DNA of 64,000 bases from Pyrococcus yayanosii CH1 (GTDB taxonomy: Archaea > Methanobacteriota_B > Thermococci > Thermococcales > Thermococcaceae), in the NCBI RefSeq assembly GCF_000215995.1, contig NC_015680.1:682001-746000 (forward strand), written 5' to 3'. Shown here one piece after another: positions 17,834 to 27,595 of the stretch. A program made the translations under genes and the position numbers. Each line of letters begins with the position of its first letter. The first letter of the stretch is position 1. The notes beneath the pieces are model-generated. The model was not told where the DNA came from, made no database searches, and saw only the letters and a list, made by a program, of their open reading frames with translations.

Positions 17834-20712
17834 GGTCCGAGTACCTTAATGCTCTTCTTGAGGCATATCTTGAAATCAACCCCTCAGAGATACTCTCCGG
17901 ACAAGTGCCGGATGAATGGAAAGCTCTCTCAAGCTTTCCCCTTGAGGGTGAGCCAACGAAGGTAGTGCTCAAACACCCCATAAGCTCGAAAGAGAAGGAG
18001 TTGACTGAAACCACCCACATCCTTGCCGAAGGAAAAACGGACATAATCAAGAAAATAGTGAGTGACTTTAGTCTTTCAGCTCAAAGCATTGAGGAGTTTG
18101 CCAGGTTCTGGAATGAACTTCCTGAGAAACTCCAGGAATTTTACAGAGGTAGGATTGAGAACCTAAAGAAGGAAGGAAAACTCGATGCCAGCATTGATTC
18201 CGACACCCTTGCCCAAGAGCTTGTTCACTTCCCCGCTGATCCCCTTATGCCAGACCACGACTGGCTGAGCAGGCTCGACATCTATGCAACCATAAAAGCT
18301 GCTGAAAAGACGGGAGCAAAGCTGTATCTTCTCCGCTTTAAAATATCCCCAGTTCAGGGATTCATAGGCAACGCAAGAACGGAAAGAGATCTCTGGGCTG
18401 GAAGCCACATGCTGGGCTACTTGACGTATCAGGCAATCAGCGAAATATGGCATGAATACGGTCCTCAGGCTGTAATATTTCCTCATCTCCGTGGTCAGCC
18501 ATTCTTTGAGTTTGAAATTGGGCTGTTGGAGGACAAGGATGAGCTGGAGATAGCCAACATACCCAATAAGGTGCTTGCCATTATCCCGGTCTGGGAAGGA
18601 GAAAGTCTTGAAGAGCTTAAGGGAAGAATTGAGAGTAGAATAATCCGGGAGCTCAAAGGTATTTTTAATGCAGCATGGGATTTCTATGAGATCAACTTCG
18701 AAAAGAAAAATATCTACGAAAAGACAGTAGAGAAATACTTCACAATTACAATTGAACTGATTCCGTTTGAGGAAGTAAAACCAGTCTTTGGAAAGCTCCT
18801 TAAGGATTATCTAACGACATTAGGGCAAAAAGCCTCCATGAGCACCTATTACTCTGAGCTATTCACGATACTCGACCAGCTGACCGACTTCCGCTCAAGA
18901 GAATTTGAAAAAGTAAAGCAACCGGAAGGGTTCAAGTGCATCCTCTGCGGAGAACACGTTGCAATAGGCGGAGATGTTCTCGAGTATTCCGAACTTAGGA
19001 TGAAATGGGAAGATTTGAGAAAAAATCTGAATTCAAGAGGCATCTATGATATTAAATCCGGGGAACGCCTTTGTCCGCTTTGTCTGGCAAAGCGCTTCTA
19101 TCCAAGATTTTATGCCTTGTGGAAGGCAGAAGATGTAAAAAGCGCTTGCGACGAGCAGTTGGGGAGAAAAGCCAAAGAATACTTTGAAGATAAAATTTTG
19201 AACGTCAAGAGCTTTGAATCCGTGAGTGAGGTTGCTATGAAAAAACTTACGAGGAAAGCCGTTAAGCTGTGGAGGGAAAGCAAGCTTTATGTAAGTGACG
19301 GCTCTTTAAAACGTCCCATCACATGGTATGATATCTTCATAGATCTTCTTGAACCCACCCGTTCCGAATACGGCGGAGCCGTTTTAAAACCTGAAGGGAC
19401 GTCTGCAGATTCCTTCCTAGAAACCCTTATGAAGCTTAGAACCGCAGTTCTCCCTCTATTCAAGAAACTTTCGCCAAACATCGAAGTTCTCTACAAAGAA
19501 AACTTGAGAACCTTGGATTCCCTAGCAAAGATTTACGGGCTGAACTCCAATGAGCTGATGGAGAGGGGCATAGATGACGAGGTAAGAACAAATATCCTAG
19601 AGGCAATCCGGAATCTTGAAGAGTCAATTGGTGAACCTCCGAAATATTATGCACTCCTAAAGATGGATGGCGATAATATGGGCAAGGTTATCAGCGGGAC
19701 TAAAGCTGTAAAACCGCTAAAGGAATACTCACTCACCGGAGACGCTCCGGATGTTCACAGACCAATAACTCCAACCGCCCACATAGCCATAACCCGCTCA
19801 CTCTCAAAGTTTGCCGTTGAGAAAGTTCCCAAGCTATCTAAGGAACATCATGCTGAGCTTATTTATGCAGGAGGAGATGATGTTTTTGCCCTCGTACCAA
19901 CTGACCAAGCCATTCCGCTTGCATACGAGCTTCAAAAAGAATTCAGAAAAGACTGGGAAGGATTTGATTACCTCCAGGGAAGCACGAGAAGCATGAGTGC
20001 CGGAATCTTGGCAATTTATTACAAGGAGCCTCTTTACAGTGCTATTAGGAAGGTCAATGAGCTTGAGCACTTGGCAAAGGAGAGCGGAAGAAATGCCTTG
20101 GCAATAGGCTACCTCACACACAGCGGAAACTACTATGTGGTAATCGTGAACTGGAGGATTTTCGGTAATGATGTAGTTTATGACCTATTGAGGTCATTTA
20201 CTAATGAAAGAGAAAACATGAAGGAAAAGATAAGCACTCGCTTCCTTTATGAGATTCTCAACGGTGTTGATAAATGGCCCAATGAACCCGATGCCATCAT
20301 TCAGCTTCTCCGCTATGAGCTAATGAGACATTCAAACCTTTCGGAGGAAATCATCAGGAAAAAACTTGCTGAAATCCTGTGGATTGCAAGGAACGTTAGG
20401 ATCAAGTTGAGCAGAGAAGATTTAAGCTCGTTGAAAATTGAAAATGCCGATGCAAAAACGATAAGCTCTGCTATCGAGGAAGTAATAGTTGATGATCCAG
20501 AAAAGGAAGAACCATCAGATACCCCTGACAGCATAATCCAAGACACTGACAAGCTGGAGAATCTGTGGTTTAATGCCATCACAAGAAAACTCGAGAAAAA
20601 GGGAATTTCCAAGGATTCCGCAAGAAGAATAAGTGCCCTTGTGCTTAAGAGGCAGGTTAAAGGAGCGGCAATTCTTATCAAAATACTTCGTGAAATGGGG
20701 GTGGGAGCTTGA
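17830..20712 (+). CDS. cmr2: Cas10 subunit Cmr2, GGDD cyclase, no clear HD motif
   Basis: 960 residues, longer than P. furiosus Cmr2 (about 870). It is the large subunit of the Cmr complex and, in active systems, makes cyclic oligoadenylate on target RNA binding. Palm motifs are KMDGDNMGKV (611-620) and YAGGDDVFAL with GGDD at 681-684. A zinc-binding set is CILC (370-373) and CPLC (415-418). The N-terminal 200 residues contain ADPLMPDHDWLSRLD, the usual Cmr2 segment, but not the HDPPDKA-like motif of HD-nuclease-bearing Cas10 proteins, so single-strand DNase activity is doubtful. The C-terminus is helical. It overlaps cmr1 and abuts cmr3. Confidence 0.95.
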   Translation: MRSEYLNALLEAYLEINPSEILSGQVPDEWKALSSFPLEGEPTKVVLKHPISSKEKELTETTHILAEGKTDIIKKIVSDFSLSAQSIEEFARFWNELPEKLQEFYRGRIENLKKEGKLDASIDSDTLAQELVHFPADPLMPDHDWLSRLDIYATIKAAEKTGAKLYLLRFKISPVQGFIGNARTERDLWAGSHMLGYLTYQAISEIWHEYGPQAVIFPHLRGQPFFEFEIGLLEDKDELEIANIPNKVLAIIPVWEGESLEELKGRIESRIIRELKGIFNAAWDFYEINFEKKNIYEKTVEKYFTITIELIPFEEVKPVFGKLLKDYLTTLGQKASMSTYYSELFTILDQLTDFRSREFEKVKQPEGFKCILCGEHVAIGGDVLEYSELRMKWEDLRKNLNSRGIYDIKSGERLCPLCLAKRFYPRFYALWKAEDVKSACDEQLGRKAKEYFEDKILNVKSFESVSEVAMKKLTRKAVKLWRESKLYVSDGSLKRPITWYDIFIDLLEPTRSEYGGAVLKPEGTSADSFLETLMKLRTAVLPLFKKLSPNIEVLYKENLRTLDSLAKIYGLNSNELMERGIDDEVRTNILEAIRNLEESIGEPPKYYALLKMDGDNMGKVISGTKAVKPLKEYSLTGDAPDVHRPITPTAHIAITRSLSKFAVEKVPKLSKEHHAELIYAGGDDVFALVPTDQAIPLAYELQKEFRKDWEGFDYLQGSTRSMSAGILAIYYKEPLYSAIRKVNELEHLAKESGRNALAIGYLTHSGNYYVVIVNWRIFGNDVVYDLLRSFTNERENMKEKISTRFLYEILNGVDKWPNEPDAIIQLLRYELMRHSNLSEEIIRKKLAEILWIARNVRIKLSREDLSSLKIENADAKTISSAIEEVIVDDPEKEEPSDTPDSIIQDTDKLENLWFNAITRKLEKKGISKDSARRISALVLKRQVKGAAILIKILREMGVGA

Positions 20713-20714
20713 TC

Positions 20715-21779
20715 GTGAAAATAACCCCCAACGATGTGTTGTTCTTCAGAGAGAGCAGAGACTTTACCGCTGGAGATAGCCACCTCGCGGAATCTCTCCT
20801 CCCTCTCCCACACACAATTGCCGGTGCATTAATGGCGGTAATGTTCGTCAAGGGACGCTATGACTTACTGAACCTGGAGCTCAAGGAGGGAAAGTTCAGA
20901 AAGCCAGAGAATTGGAAGCCAAATTTTGAAATCATCGGAACATTTTTTATGAAGAAAAATGAGCTCTACTTCCCCGTTCCAAAGGACATCGTGAGTGCGA
21001 AAGCAGACGGAAGGAGCATCATCACCATGGCAAAGCTTAAGGAAGTGCAGATTGGAGGGCAAAGCTTTACAACAGTTTTCGCTGAAGGTGAAAGTCCTCT
21101 CCACTTCTCTCCAGTTAGTGGATTCCTAAGCTTTGAAAAACTCAAGAGCTATCTAAACGGTGAATATTACAGCAAAAATGATCTCTCCGAGGAAATAACC
21201 AAAAACAGCTCACTTTACAAATGGGAAAACAGGGTAGGTATAGGCCTAAACTCCTCAAAAACCACTGTCGAAGGAATGTTCTACAGAACAAGGATGCTCA
21301 GGCTGGAAAAAGACACGGCAATTGGGATAGTTCTTAGCAAGAAAAATCTTGATGAAGTAAAGAAGACGCTCGGTAAGAAGGGTACTCTGAAGCTCGGCGG
21401 AGAGGGAAGATTTGCCCACTATGAGATTATAGATGAAGATCCCTTGGAGGAGCTCGAAGAGATCAGCGTTAAAAAGAATGCCCTATTCAAGCTCTACCTT
21501 GCAACTCCCCTAATCGTAGATGGACAGAGCTGGAACATAGCAGAAGTTCTGCCAGAACACATCAACGCCAAAATTGTTAAGGTCTTCATGGACAGACCAG
21601 AAAAGATAACCGGCTGGGACTTGGTTAAGAGACGTCCCAAAGAGACCCTCTACGCAGTTCCACCAGGCAGTGTTTACATCCTTAAAGCCCAGGAAGATTT
21701 GACGTTAAAACCTTTCTACCGGCTTGGAATGATGGTAGAATTAGGCTATGGACTTGTTTTTGCAGGTAAATACGGCTGA
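20715..21779 (+). CDS. cmr3: Type III-B CRISPR RAMP protein Cmr3
   Basis: About 354 residues; Cas5-like subunit that binds the crRNA 5' tag next to Cmr2. The N-terminus VKITPNDVLFFRESRDFTAGDSHLAES is typical of Cmr3, and the protein ends with a glycine-rich loop (MVELGYGLVFAGKYG). The start is GTG 20715, about eight bases after GGGGGTGGGAG; the in-frame TTG 20709 is too close to that site. It begins two bases after the cmr2 stop. Confidence 0.93.
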   Translation: MKITPNDVLFFRESRDFTAGDSHLAESLLPLPHTIAGALMAVMFVKGRYDLLNLELKEGKFRKPENWKPNFEIIGTFFMKKNELYFPVPKDIVSAKADGRSIITMAKLKEVQIGGQSFTTVFAEGESPLHFSPVSGFLSFEKLKSYLNGEYYSKNDLSEEITKNSSLYKWENRVGIGLNSSKTTVEGMFYRTRMLRLEKDTAIGIVLSKKNLDEVKKTLGKKGTLKLGGEGRFAHYEIIDEDPLEELEEISVKKNALFKLYLATPLIVDGQSWNIAEVLPEHINAKIVKVFMDRPEKITGWDLVKRRPKETLYAVPPGSVYILKAQEDLTLKPFYRLGMMVELGYGLVFAGKYG

Positions 21780-21789
21780 GGTGGTGATA

Positions 21790-21846
21790 ATGGGCATTTA
21801 TCACTTATCTAACCTAAGTTCCCCGGAGGTGGCAAGCTTTGATTAA
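21790..21846 (+). other. Very short frame with a strong ribosome binding site ahead of csx3
   Basis: GAGGTGGTGATA followed directly by ATG 21790 opens an 18-codon frame ([18 protein letters not shown]) ending at 21844-21846. It therefore overlaps the start of csx3 by 8 bp. The initiation signal is as good as for any gene in the operon. It may be a coupling peptide for the TTG-started csx3, or the remains of a gene once between cmr3 and cmr4. No homology is recognised. Confidence 0.35.
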
Positions 21847-22150
21847 GTTCAGAGTTAAGGAGCTTGGAGGCTTCACTGTCGTGCATTTTGAGCTTAACGA
21901 AGAAATTAGACCATCAATTTTAAGGAACCTCAATCCACCAGAGGTTAAAGGCACGAAAGGCGTTGTGTTAAGCGGTAGAGGACCGATATGGCTCTACGGC
22001 TTTCTTGTTCATTTTTACCACTATACCCGCTGGGTGGCCACTTACGACCCCCGCCTCGGCGGGGCCGTAATCATTGAGTCTCACTGGCCCGGAGTTCACC
22101 CAGGTGATGTTGTTAAGCTAAATCTTGAGGAGGTGCTTAGAAATGTTTGA
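21839..22150 (+). CDS. csx3: Csx3 family protein, candidate ring nuclease (Crn3)
   Basis: 103 residues with the Csx3 signature [21 protein letters not shown] (residues 41-61 overall) and [18 protein letters not shown]. Csx3 is a small beta-rich protein that degrades cyclic tetra-adenylate and so switches off type III signalling. The residues that align by motif with the catalytic His, Asp and Arg of A. fulgidus Csx3 appear to be His61, Asp70 and Arg72. The start is TTG 21839, seven bases after GGAGGTGG, the only good option. The gene lies inside the Cmr operon between cmr3 and cmr4 and overlaps cmr4 by 8 bp, so it should be made together with the complex. Confidence 0.88.
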   Translation: MIKFRVKELGGFTVVHFELNEEIRPSILRNLNPPEVKGTKGVVLSGRGPIWLYGFLVHFYHYTRWVATYDPRLGGAVIIESHWPGVHPGDVVKLNLEEVLRNV

Positions 22151-23048
22151 AAAAATCCTTATTTTGGGAATATACACCACAACGCCCGTACATGCTGGGA
22201 GCGGAGCTGAGATAAGCGTAATTGACCTGCCAATACAGAGAGAAAGGCACACGGGCTTTCCCGTGATATGGGGACAGAGCCTGAAAGGAGTTCTCAGAAG
22301 CGAGTTTCCAGGAGAAGATAACGACCCAACGAAAACCGTTATTTTTGGTCCCCCAACCGATAGAGCCCACGAACACGCCGGTGCAATAAGTGTCGGAGAT
22401 GCAAAAATCCTGCTCTTCCCGGTAAGGAGTGCCAAAGGAGTCTTTGCCTACATCACATGTCCTCTCATCTTGGAGAGATTCAAGAGAGACATAGAGCTTG
22501 CAGGAGGGAGTGCTGGCTTTAAAATACAGGATGTTGGAGAAGCGGAAGCAATAGTAAGTGAGGATTCTTCACTTGTTGTCAGCACAGGCGGTGAGGATAA
22601 AATCGTCCTTGAAGAGGTCATTCTAAAGGTGAAGAAAGAAGACATCAGTCCAATAGTCAAGGCAATTAACAACATTTTGCCAATTCCAATAGACGCAAAA
22701 AGAATTGCAATAGTGAGCGACGACGTGTTTTCATCTTTCGTGAAAATGGCAACAGAGATTGTGGCAAGGATAAGGATTGACGCCAGGACGGGAACAGTTG
22801 CCGAAGGTGGCCTCTGGTATGAGGAGTTCCTCCCAAGCGACACAGTAATGTACTCCATGATAGCTATTGCAAACCCAAGGGTCAAAAACCCACCAAAAGA
22901 AGTCAACTCCCCTAAGGGAATAGCTCGCAAGCTGATTGAAGTTTTTAACAATAGGTTTCTCCAAATAGGCGGCGATGAGACTGTAGGAAAGGGCTTCGTT
23001 AAGGTCAAGCTGGTAGAGGTGAACGGCAATGAACCTCAGAAGCCTTGA
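22143..23048 (+). CDS. cmr4: Type III-B CRISPR RAMP protein Cmr4
   Basis: 301 residues; Cas7-like backbone subunit that cuts target RNA at 6-nt intervals. Motifs are [20 protein letters not shown] (about 12-31), in which Asp28 probably matches the catalytic Asp of characterised Cmr4, then [20 protein letters not shown], and a C-terminal [15 protein letters not shown]. The start is ATG 22143, after GAGGTG in the end of csx3; six more upstream codons are open but unlikely. It overlaps cmr5 by 20 bp. Confidence 0.94.
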   Translation: MFEKILILGIYTTTPVHAGSGAEISVIDLPIQRERHTGFPVIWGQSLKGVLRSEFPGEDNDPTKTVIFGPPTDRAHEHAGAISVGDAKILLFPVRSAKGVFAYITCPLILERFKRDIELAGGSAGFKIQDVGEAEAIVSEDSSLVVSTGGEDKIVLEEVILKVKKEDISPIVKAINNILPIPIDAKRIAIVSDDVFSSFVKMATEIVARIRIDARTGTVAEGGLWYEEFLPSDTVMYSMIAIANPRVKNPPKEVNSPKGIARKLIEVFNNRFLQIGGDETVGKGFVKVKLVEVNGNEPQKP

Positions 23049-23499
23049 GCAGGAGCGAGCAGCCTACGCTTACGAGTGTGTGAAAGAGGTTAAGGAGGAG
23101 GACGAGAAGACCCAAGGAAGATACGCAGCCTACGTCAAGAGCGCCCCAGTCCTCATACTGACAAACGGACTCGGGCAAACGCTGGCGTTCTACTTGGCCA
23201 AGATAGGTAAGAACATTGACGAAGTGGACTACAAGTCAATAGACCCCAAAAGCATCGAGGGAGGTGGTGATAAAAAGGCATACGCCTACCTTTACAAGCA
23301 CATCGCAAGATGGCTTGCCGAGGACATAGGGTGCCACAAAAGTCTAACAAACGGTACCGATCCCCTAAAATACATAATTAGCCAGAACTCAACCAGTCTC
23401 GACGTGATGCTTCTAACCGAAGAAGCACTTTTCCTTCTCAACTGGCTGAAGCGCTTTGCCGATGCAATGCTGAAGAAAGACAAGGATAGCGGTGAGTGA
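23029..23499 (+). CDS. cmr5: Type III-B CRISPR protein Cmr5
   Basis: 156 residues, all-helical small subunit that lines the Cmr filament and contacts target RNA. The family pattern is visible: [16 protein letters not shown] at the start, [27 protein letters not shown] in the middle and [13 protein letters not shown]. It starts 20 bp inside the end of cmr4, with GAGGTG upstream. The end lies at the cmr6 start. Confidence 0.93.
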   Translation: MNLRSLEQERAAYAYECVKEVKEEDEKTQGRYAAYVKSAPVLILTNGLGQTLAFYLAKIGKNIDEVDYKSIDPKSIEGGGDKKAYAYLYKHIARWLAEDIGCHKSLTNGTDPLKYIISQNSTSLDVMLLTEEALFLLNWLKRFADAMLKKDKDSGE

Positions 23500-23501
23500 A
23501 C

Positions 23502-24536
23502 ATGGCCAACTTCAGGAGAAGTCATAAGCTCTCAGAAAGGAATCGTCACAACGATAAAAAAGTTAAATTCATAGTTCCCGCAGACACACTCAAAGCACTT
23601 GAAGAGAACCCATGGAGAAATATCAGCAACGTTAGCCTTCTACTGATGAAGTACGTACCCTACATATTTGAGAAAGAGAAAAATAATACATACAAAGCAG
23701 AGCTCAAAGCTCCAGGAATTTCCGATGAAATTATTGAGGCATATTCCCACTACTTAGCCATATACCTCGAAATGCTTGGGGGTATTAACACGAAAGCAGT
23801 GCTACGCCTAAAGTCGAGACTTGTAGTTGGTCTGGGCGACGAAAGCGTTTACGAAACCAGCATAAGGCTACTCAGGAACTATGGGGTTCCTTACATTCCG
23901 GGATCAGCGCTAAAGGGTATTGCTAAGCACTATGCCTTCGAACTCCTTGCGGATGTCCACTGGGAGCTTCTTGTTGAGAAGTTCCAGAATAAATTCAAGA
24001 GGCTGAAGCTAGAGAGGGACGTTTATGGAGCCATAGGCTTTCTCCAGAATGCCTTTGAGAAGGATGATAATAGTTTGAAGAAGCTCAAGGAGCTCAACCT
24101 TGCGATAACACTAAAGGACGGCACAAAAACAACCGTTGAGGAGCTGGTGGATATCTTCGGAACACTTAACAGTGAGGGGAAGGTCGTTTTCTTTGACGCC
24201 CTGCCGTCCCCTGTGAGAGATCCTCCCGCAAATTTAGAACAGCTCAGATCCTCCCTCAAAGATATTTTTAAGGAGGATGTTCTTGAGCTTGACATAATGA
24301 ACCCGCACTATCAACCGTACTATCAGGAAGGAAAACCGCCAGGCGACTGGTACAGCCCGACCCCAATATTTTTCCTCACAGTGAAAAAAGATACTCCATT
24401 CGTCTTTGCAGTTGGACCATCCAAGACCTGCAATGACAGAAAGCTTGTGGAGAAAGCATGGAAACTTCTCAAGGAAGCGTTAAGAGAGCACGGCGTGGGA
24501 GCGAAGACTGCGCTCGGCTATGGGAGATTTGAATAG
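23502..24536 (+). CDS. cmr6: Type III-B CRISPR RAMP protein Cmr6
   Basis: 344 residues, RAMP subunit next to Cmr1 at the crRNA 3' end. Motifs are [19 protein letters not shown] (about 128-146), [18 protein letters not shown] and the C-terminal glycine loop [15 protein letters not shown]. The start is ATG 23502, five bases after GGTGAG, rather than the GTG at 23496. It is the last gene of the operon and is followed by T-rich runs. Confidence 0.93.
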   Translation: MANFRRSHKLSERNRHNDKKVKFIVPADTLKALEENPWRNISNVSLLLMKYVPYIFEKEKNNTYKAELKAPGISDEIIEAYSHYLAIYLEMLGGINTKAVLRLKSRLVVGLGDESVYETSIRLLRNYGVPYIPGSALKGIAKHYAFELLADVHWELLVEKFQNKFKRLKLERDVYGAIGFLQNAFEKDDNSLKKLKELNLAITLKDGTKTTVEELVDIFGTLNSEGKVVFFDALPSPVRDPPANLEQLRSSLKDIFKEDVLELDIMNPHYQPYYQEGKPPGDWYSPTPIFFLTVKKDTPFVFAVGPSKTCNDRKLVEKAWKLLKEALREHGVGAKTALGYGRFE

Positions 24537-24558
24537 TTTTTTCAAAATTTTCTTTTAT
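24534..24558 (+). terminator. Poly-T terminator after cmr6
   Basis: The cmr6 stop is followed at once by TAGTTTTTTC and then AATTTTCTTTTA, two closely spaced T runs of the kind that end archaeal transcription without a hairpin. The next gene has its own TATA box at 24608-24616. Confidence 0.6.
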
Positions 24559-24646
24559 AGTCAATTTATTTATCCTCTCCAGCTTCTCCCCTCACCCCAC
24601 CAAAGCGCATATAAATCTTTGGATAAAAACTCCAGCGGTGATTAGA

Positions 24647-25660
24647 ATGGAGAGTCTCTTCCTACTCGTCCTAGGCAACACCGAGATAAGCACCGTGCCA
24701 GGAATAAGCGTCGCTGGAGCAACGCCAGAGCTAACGAAACTTACCCCACCAGCCGATGCAGAGTACATCTTCTACGAGAAGCCCAAGATAATAGACGCCA
24801 TTCCAGTAACACCAGAGGGTCATCCGACGCCAGCCATAATAACGAAAGCCGCTAGGGAGCTGGCAAGATTCCCCATTATAGTGATCAGAGGCGGGACATA
24901 CTTAGCCCCAAAGGTTCCCCATGTTCACATAAGCGATGTCGTCGGCAGAGACTTCAGAAAGGAGCCGGCCCTTCCGGAGGTTGAAGACATAATCGAGACG
25001 GCAAGACTTTTCGGCGAAGAATTAAACAAAGAGCCAATCGAGGAGCTTGTCATAGGCGAATCAACGCCAGGTGGAACGACAACCGCCCAAGCTGTCCTGT
25101 GGACCCTCGGCTATGAGGCCAAAACCTCCTCTGCTTCACCGAACAACCCGCAGGCCCTTAAAGAGCAGGTCATAAAGGCCGGCTTCGAGAGGGCCGGAAT
25201 AAGGTTTGGCGAACTTAGCGATGAACCCATTGAGGCTCTCAGGCAGTTTGGCGATCCTATGATGGCAACCGTGATTGGGATATCACTTGGCTTCAGAAAA
25301 AAGGTCGTCCTCGCCGGCGGGACTCAGATGCTGGCCGTCGCCGCCCTCCTCAAAGCCCTTGGTGAAAGCCTTGACAGGTTCATGATAGCTACCACGAAGT
25401 GGGTCGTCAACGACAGGAGTGCCACCTTCATCGAGACGGCGAAGGAGATAGGGATAATGAGCTACGCTGCCGACCTTGACTTCTCGAGGAGTGAATTCAA
25501 GGGCCTTAGAGATTACGAGAAAGGCTACGTTAAGGAAGGCGTTGGGGCTGGAGGGGCAACGTGGCTGGCAGTTAAAGCCGGATTTTCGCCCGAGGATGTG
25601 AGCAGGAAAGTTGAGGAGCTCTACAAGCAACTCATGAACCTTAAGGCCGCTTCTCCTTAA
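24647..25660 (+). CDS. cobT: CobT-family nicotinate-nucleotide phosphoribosyltransferase (TIGR00303/UPF0284-like)
   Basis: 337 residues of the archaeal branch of the CobT family, thought to make the activated lower-ligand nucleotide for cobamide assembly. Recognisable stretches are [37 protein letters not shown] and [22 protein letters not shown], a glycine-rich phosphoribosyl site. The start is ATG 24647, after GGTGATTAGA; the TATA box CATATAAATC lies at 24608-24617. It opens a cobalamin salvage run with cbiB and an aminotransferase, which supports the assignment. Confidence 0.85.
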   Translation: MESLFLLVLGNTEISTVPGISVAGATPELTKLTPPADAEYIFYEKPKIIDAIPVTPEGHPTPAIITKAARELARFPIIVIRGGTYLAPKVPHVHISDVVGRDFRKEPALPEVEDIIETARLFGEELNKEPIEELVIGESTPGGTTTAQAVLWTLGYEAKTSSASPNNPQALKEQVIKAGFERAGIRFGELSDEPIEALRQFGDPMMATVIGISLGFRKKVVLAGGTQMLAVAALLKALGESLDRFMIATTKWVVNDRSATFIETAKEIGIMSYAADLDFSRSEFKGLRDYEKGYVKEGVGAGGATWLAVKAGFSPEDVSRKVEELYKQLMNLKAASP

Positions 25661-25733
25661 TGGATTTTCACAATTTTTTAATTTTCCACACCTCGAAAGC
25701 CCAGCGACCGTCAAGGATAAAGAGGGCAGGCCA

Positions 25734-26600
25734 ATGTGGGACGCCATAACTCTCCTGCTCGCTGTCCTCTGGGACCTATCCCTCGGCGAGCCCCCCACGT
25801 TGATCCACCCCACCGTCTGGTTTGGAAGGTTAATTGGATTCCTTGACGAGCACTATAGGCGAAGAAATCCAAAAGTTGATTTCCTCGCTGGCACCCTTTC
25901 GTCCCTTCTCGTCGTCGCATTTGCCTTGGTCCTTTCTACCCTCCCAAGATTTCTTCCAAAATTGCCCAGCCTTGTCCTGCCGGTCTATCTTCTGAAGAGC
26001 TCCTTCGCCATAAGGAGTCTTGCCGAGCACGTGAAGAACACGATAAAGGAAGACATCGAAGAACAGAGGCATTTCGTCGCCATGATAGTCAGCAGAGATG
26101 TCTCGGGGCTCGACAGGGCCCACCTAAACTCAGCCGCGATAGAGAGCCTTGCCGAGAACACCAACGACAGCGTGTTAGCTCCGCTGCTATACTTCCTGCT
26201 ATTTGGCCTCCCCGGGGCGCTCGTTTACCGGGCGGTGAACACGCTCGACGCAATGATAGGCTATAGGGACGAGAGGCACGAGTACTTCGGCAAGTTTGCG
26301 GCGAGGCTTGACGACGCCCTCAACTTCATACCGGCTCGGATTACGGTGCTCCTCTTCCTGCCCCTCAACCCTAGGAAGGTGCTCTCCCACTGGCGAAAAG
26401 CCAGGTTCAAGATAAACTCAGACAAGCCTATAGCGGCCATGAGTGCAGTTCTCGGTGTCTGGCTTGAGAAAGAAGGGGTTTATCGGTTTGAAGGCAGAGA
26501 ACCAACGCTGGAGGACGTAAGGAGGGCGCTGAAGGTTTACTGGATTGTGGTGGGAGAGTGGATTTTAACATGTCTACTTCTACTCACCCCTGGGGTGTGA
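25734..26600 (+). CDS. cbiB: Adenosylcobinamide-phosphate synthase CbiB
   Basis: 288-residue membrane protein that joins the aminopropanol (phosphate) arm to adenosylcobyric acid. The hallmark [22 protein letters not shown] is at residues 13-34, and [28 protein letters not shown] with its later [22 protein letters not shown] segment is the family core. At least four hydrophobic segments are visible (about 46-72, 141-160, 195-210 and the C-terminus). The next gene starts two bases after its stop. Confidence 0.92.
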   Translation: MWDAITLLLAVLWDLSLGEPPTLIHPTVWFGRLIGFLDEHYRRRNPKVDFLAGTLSSLLVVAFALVLSTLPRFLPKLPSLVLPVYLLKSSFAIRSLAEHVKNTIKEDIEEQRHFVAMIVSRDVSGLDRAHLNSAAIESLAENTNDSVLAPLLYFLLFGLPGALVYRAVNTLDAMIGYRDERHEYFGKFAARLDDALNFIPARITVLLFLPLNPRKVLSHWRKARFKINSDKPIAAMSAVLGVWLEKEGVYRFEGREPTLEDVRRALKVYWIVVGEWILTCLLLLTPGV

Positions 26601-26602
26601 TC

Positions 26603-27574
26603 ATGCTAAGGCCAATAGCCTTTAAAGCCAAGCACGGCGGCGCTAGGGAAGAAGGTTTGCTCGACTTCTCAGCCTCCGTAAACCCGTATCTGCCCGAGTG
26701 GCTCGACGAGATGTTTGAACGGGCCAAGAGTCTAAGCGGCCACTATCCTTACTGGGAACGCCTGGAAGAGGAGCTTTCGGTCTTAATAGGTAAGCCCGCA
26801 ACGGTGACGGCGGGCATAACCGAGGCCCTCTACCTCCTCGGACCTGCACTGGGAAAGAAAAAAATCATAATCCCAAAGCACACCTACGAGGAGTACGAGC
26901 GCGTCGCCAGAATTTTCGGTGCAAGGGTCGTGAAGGGCCCCAACGAGCCCGAGAAGCTGGCCGCATTTGTGGAAAAGGAAAGTGTCGTCTTCTTCTGCAA
27001 CCCCAACAACCCCGACGGAAGATTCTACCGGCCAAAGGAGCTAAGACCCCTCATCGACGCCGTCGAGGATAAAGGGGCTCTTCTCGTCCTCGATGAGGCC
27101 TTCATAGACTTCGTGAAAGACGCTAAAAGTCCGGAAGGTGAGAACGTCATAAAGCTAAGGACGTTCACCAAGAGTTATGGCCTTCCCGGGATAAGGGTGG
27201 GCTACGTTCTCGGCTTCACCGAGTACTTCAGGAGCGTCCGGATGCCATGGAGCATAGGTTCCCTTGGCCTGGCCTTCCTTGAGTTCGTAATCAAGGACGG
27301 CTTCGAGCATCTGAGGAAGACGATGCCCCTAATCTGGCGGGAGAAGGAAAGGCTTGAGAGGGCTTTAAACGTCAAGAGCGACGCGAACTTCTTCATAAAG
27401 GACGTAGGTGACGCCAAAGAAACCGTCGAGACCCTTAAGCGCAGGGGAATCCTCGTGAGGGACTGCACGAGCTTTGGACTACCTCGGCACGTGCGGTTCG
27501 GCGTCAGAAAGCCAGAGGAAAACGAGAAGCTTATCGAAGCTTTTCGAAAGCTTGGGCTCTCGCAACGGTTTTAA
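26603..27574 (+). CDS. cobD: PLP-dependent aminotransferase/decarboxylase of cobamide salvage (HisC/CobD-like)
   Basis: 323 residues, fold type I aminotransferase. It has CNPNNPDGR (substrate/PLP contacts), LLVLDEAFIDF (Asp for the pyridine nitrogen), and the Schiff-base lysine in RTFTKSYGLPGIRVGYVLG. The N-terminus HGGAREEGLLDFSASVNPYLP is typical of CobC/CobD L-threonine-phosphate decarboxylases rather than histidinol-phosphate aminotransferase. With cbiB directly upstream, supply of aminopropanol phosphate is the likely role. The start is ATG 26603 after GGTGTGATC; the longer frame from 26558 runs inside cbiB. Confidence 0.8.
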   Translation: MLRPIAFKAKHGGAREEGLLDFSASVNPYLPEWLDEMFERAKSLSGHYPYWERLEEELSVLIGKPATVTAGITEALYLLGPALGKKKIIIPKHTYEEYERVARIFGARVVKGPNEPEKLAAFVEKESVVFFCNPNNPDGRFYRPKELRPLIDAVEDKGALLVLDEAFIDFVKDAKSPEGENVIKLRTFTKSYGLPGIRVGYVLGFTEYFRSVRMPWSIGSLGLAFLEFVIKDGFEHLRKTMPLIWREKERLERALNVKSDANFFIKDVGDAKETVETLKRRGILVRDCTSFGLPRHVRFGVRKPEENEKLIEAFRKLGLSQRF

Positions 27575-27595
27575 GGTGAACTACCCGGTGGTAGC

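Noticed and set aside
22008-22090. Frameshift or misassembly at the csx3 C-terminus because of a GC-rich patch
   Set aside because: The frame is continuous and the conserved [10 protein letters not shown] and SHWPG motifs are in order.
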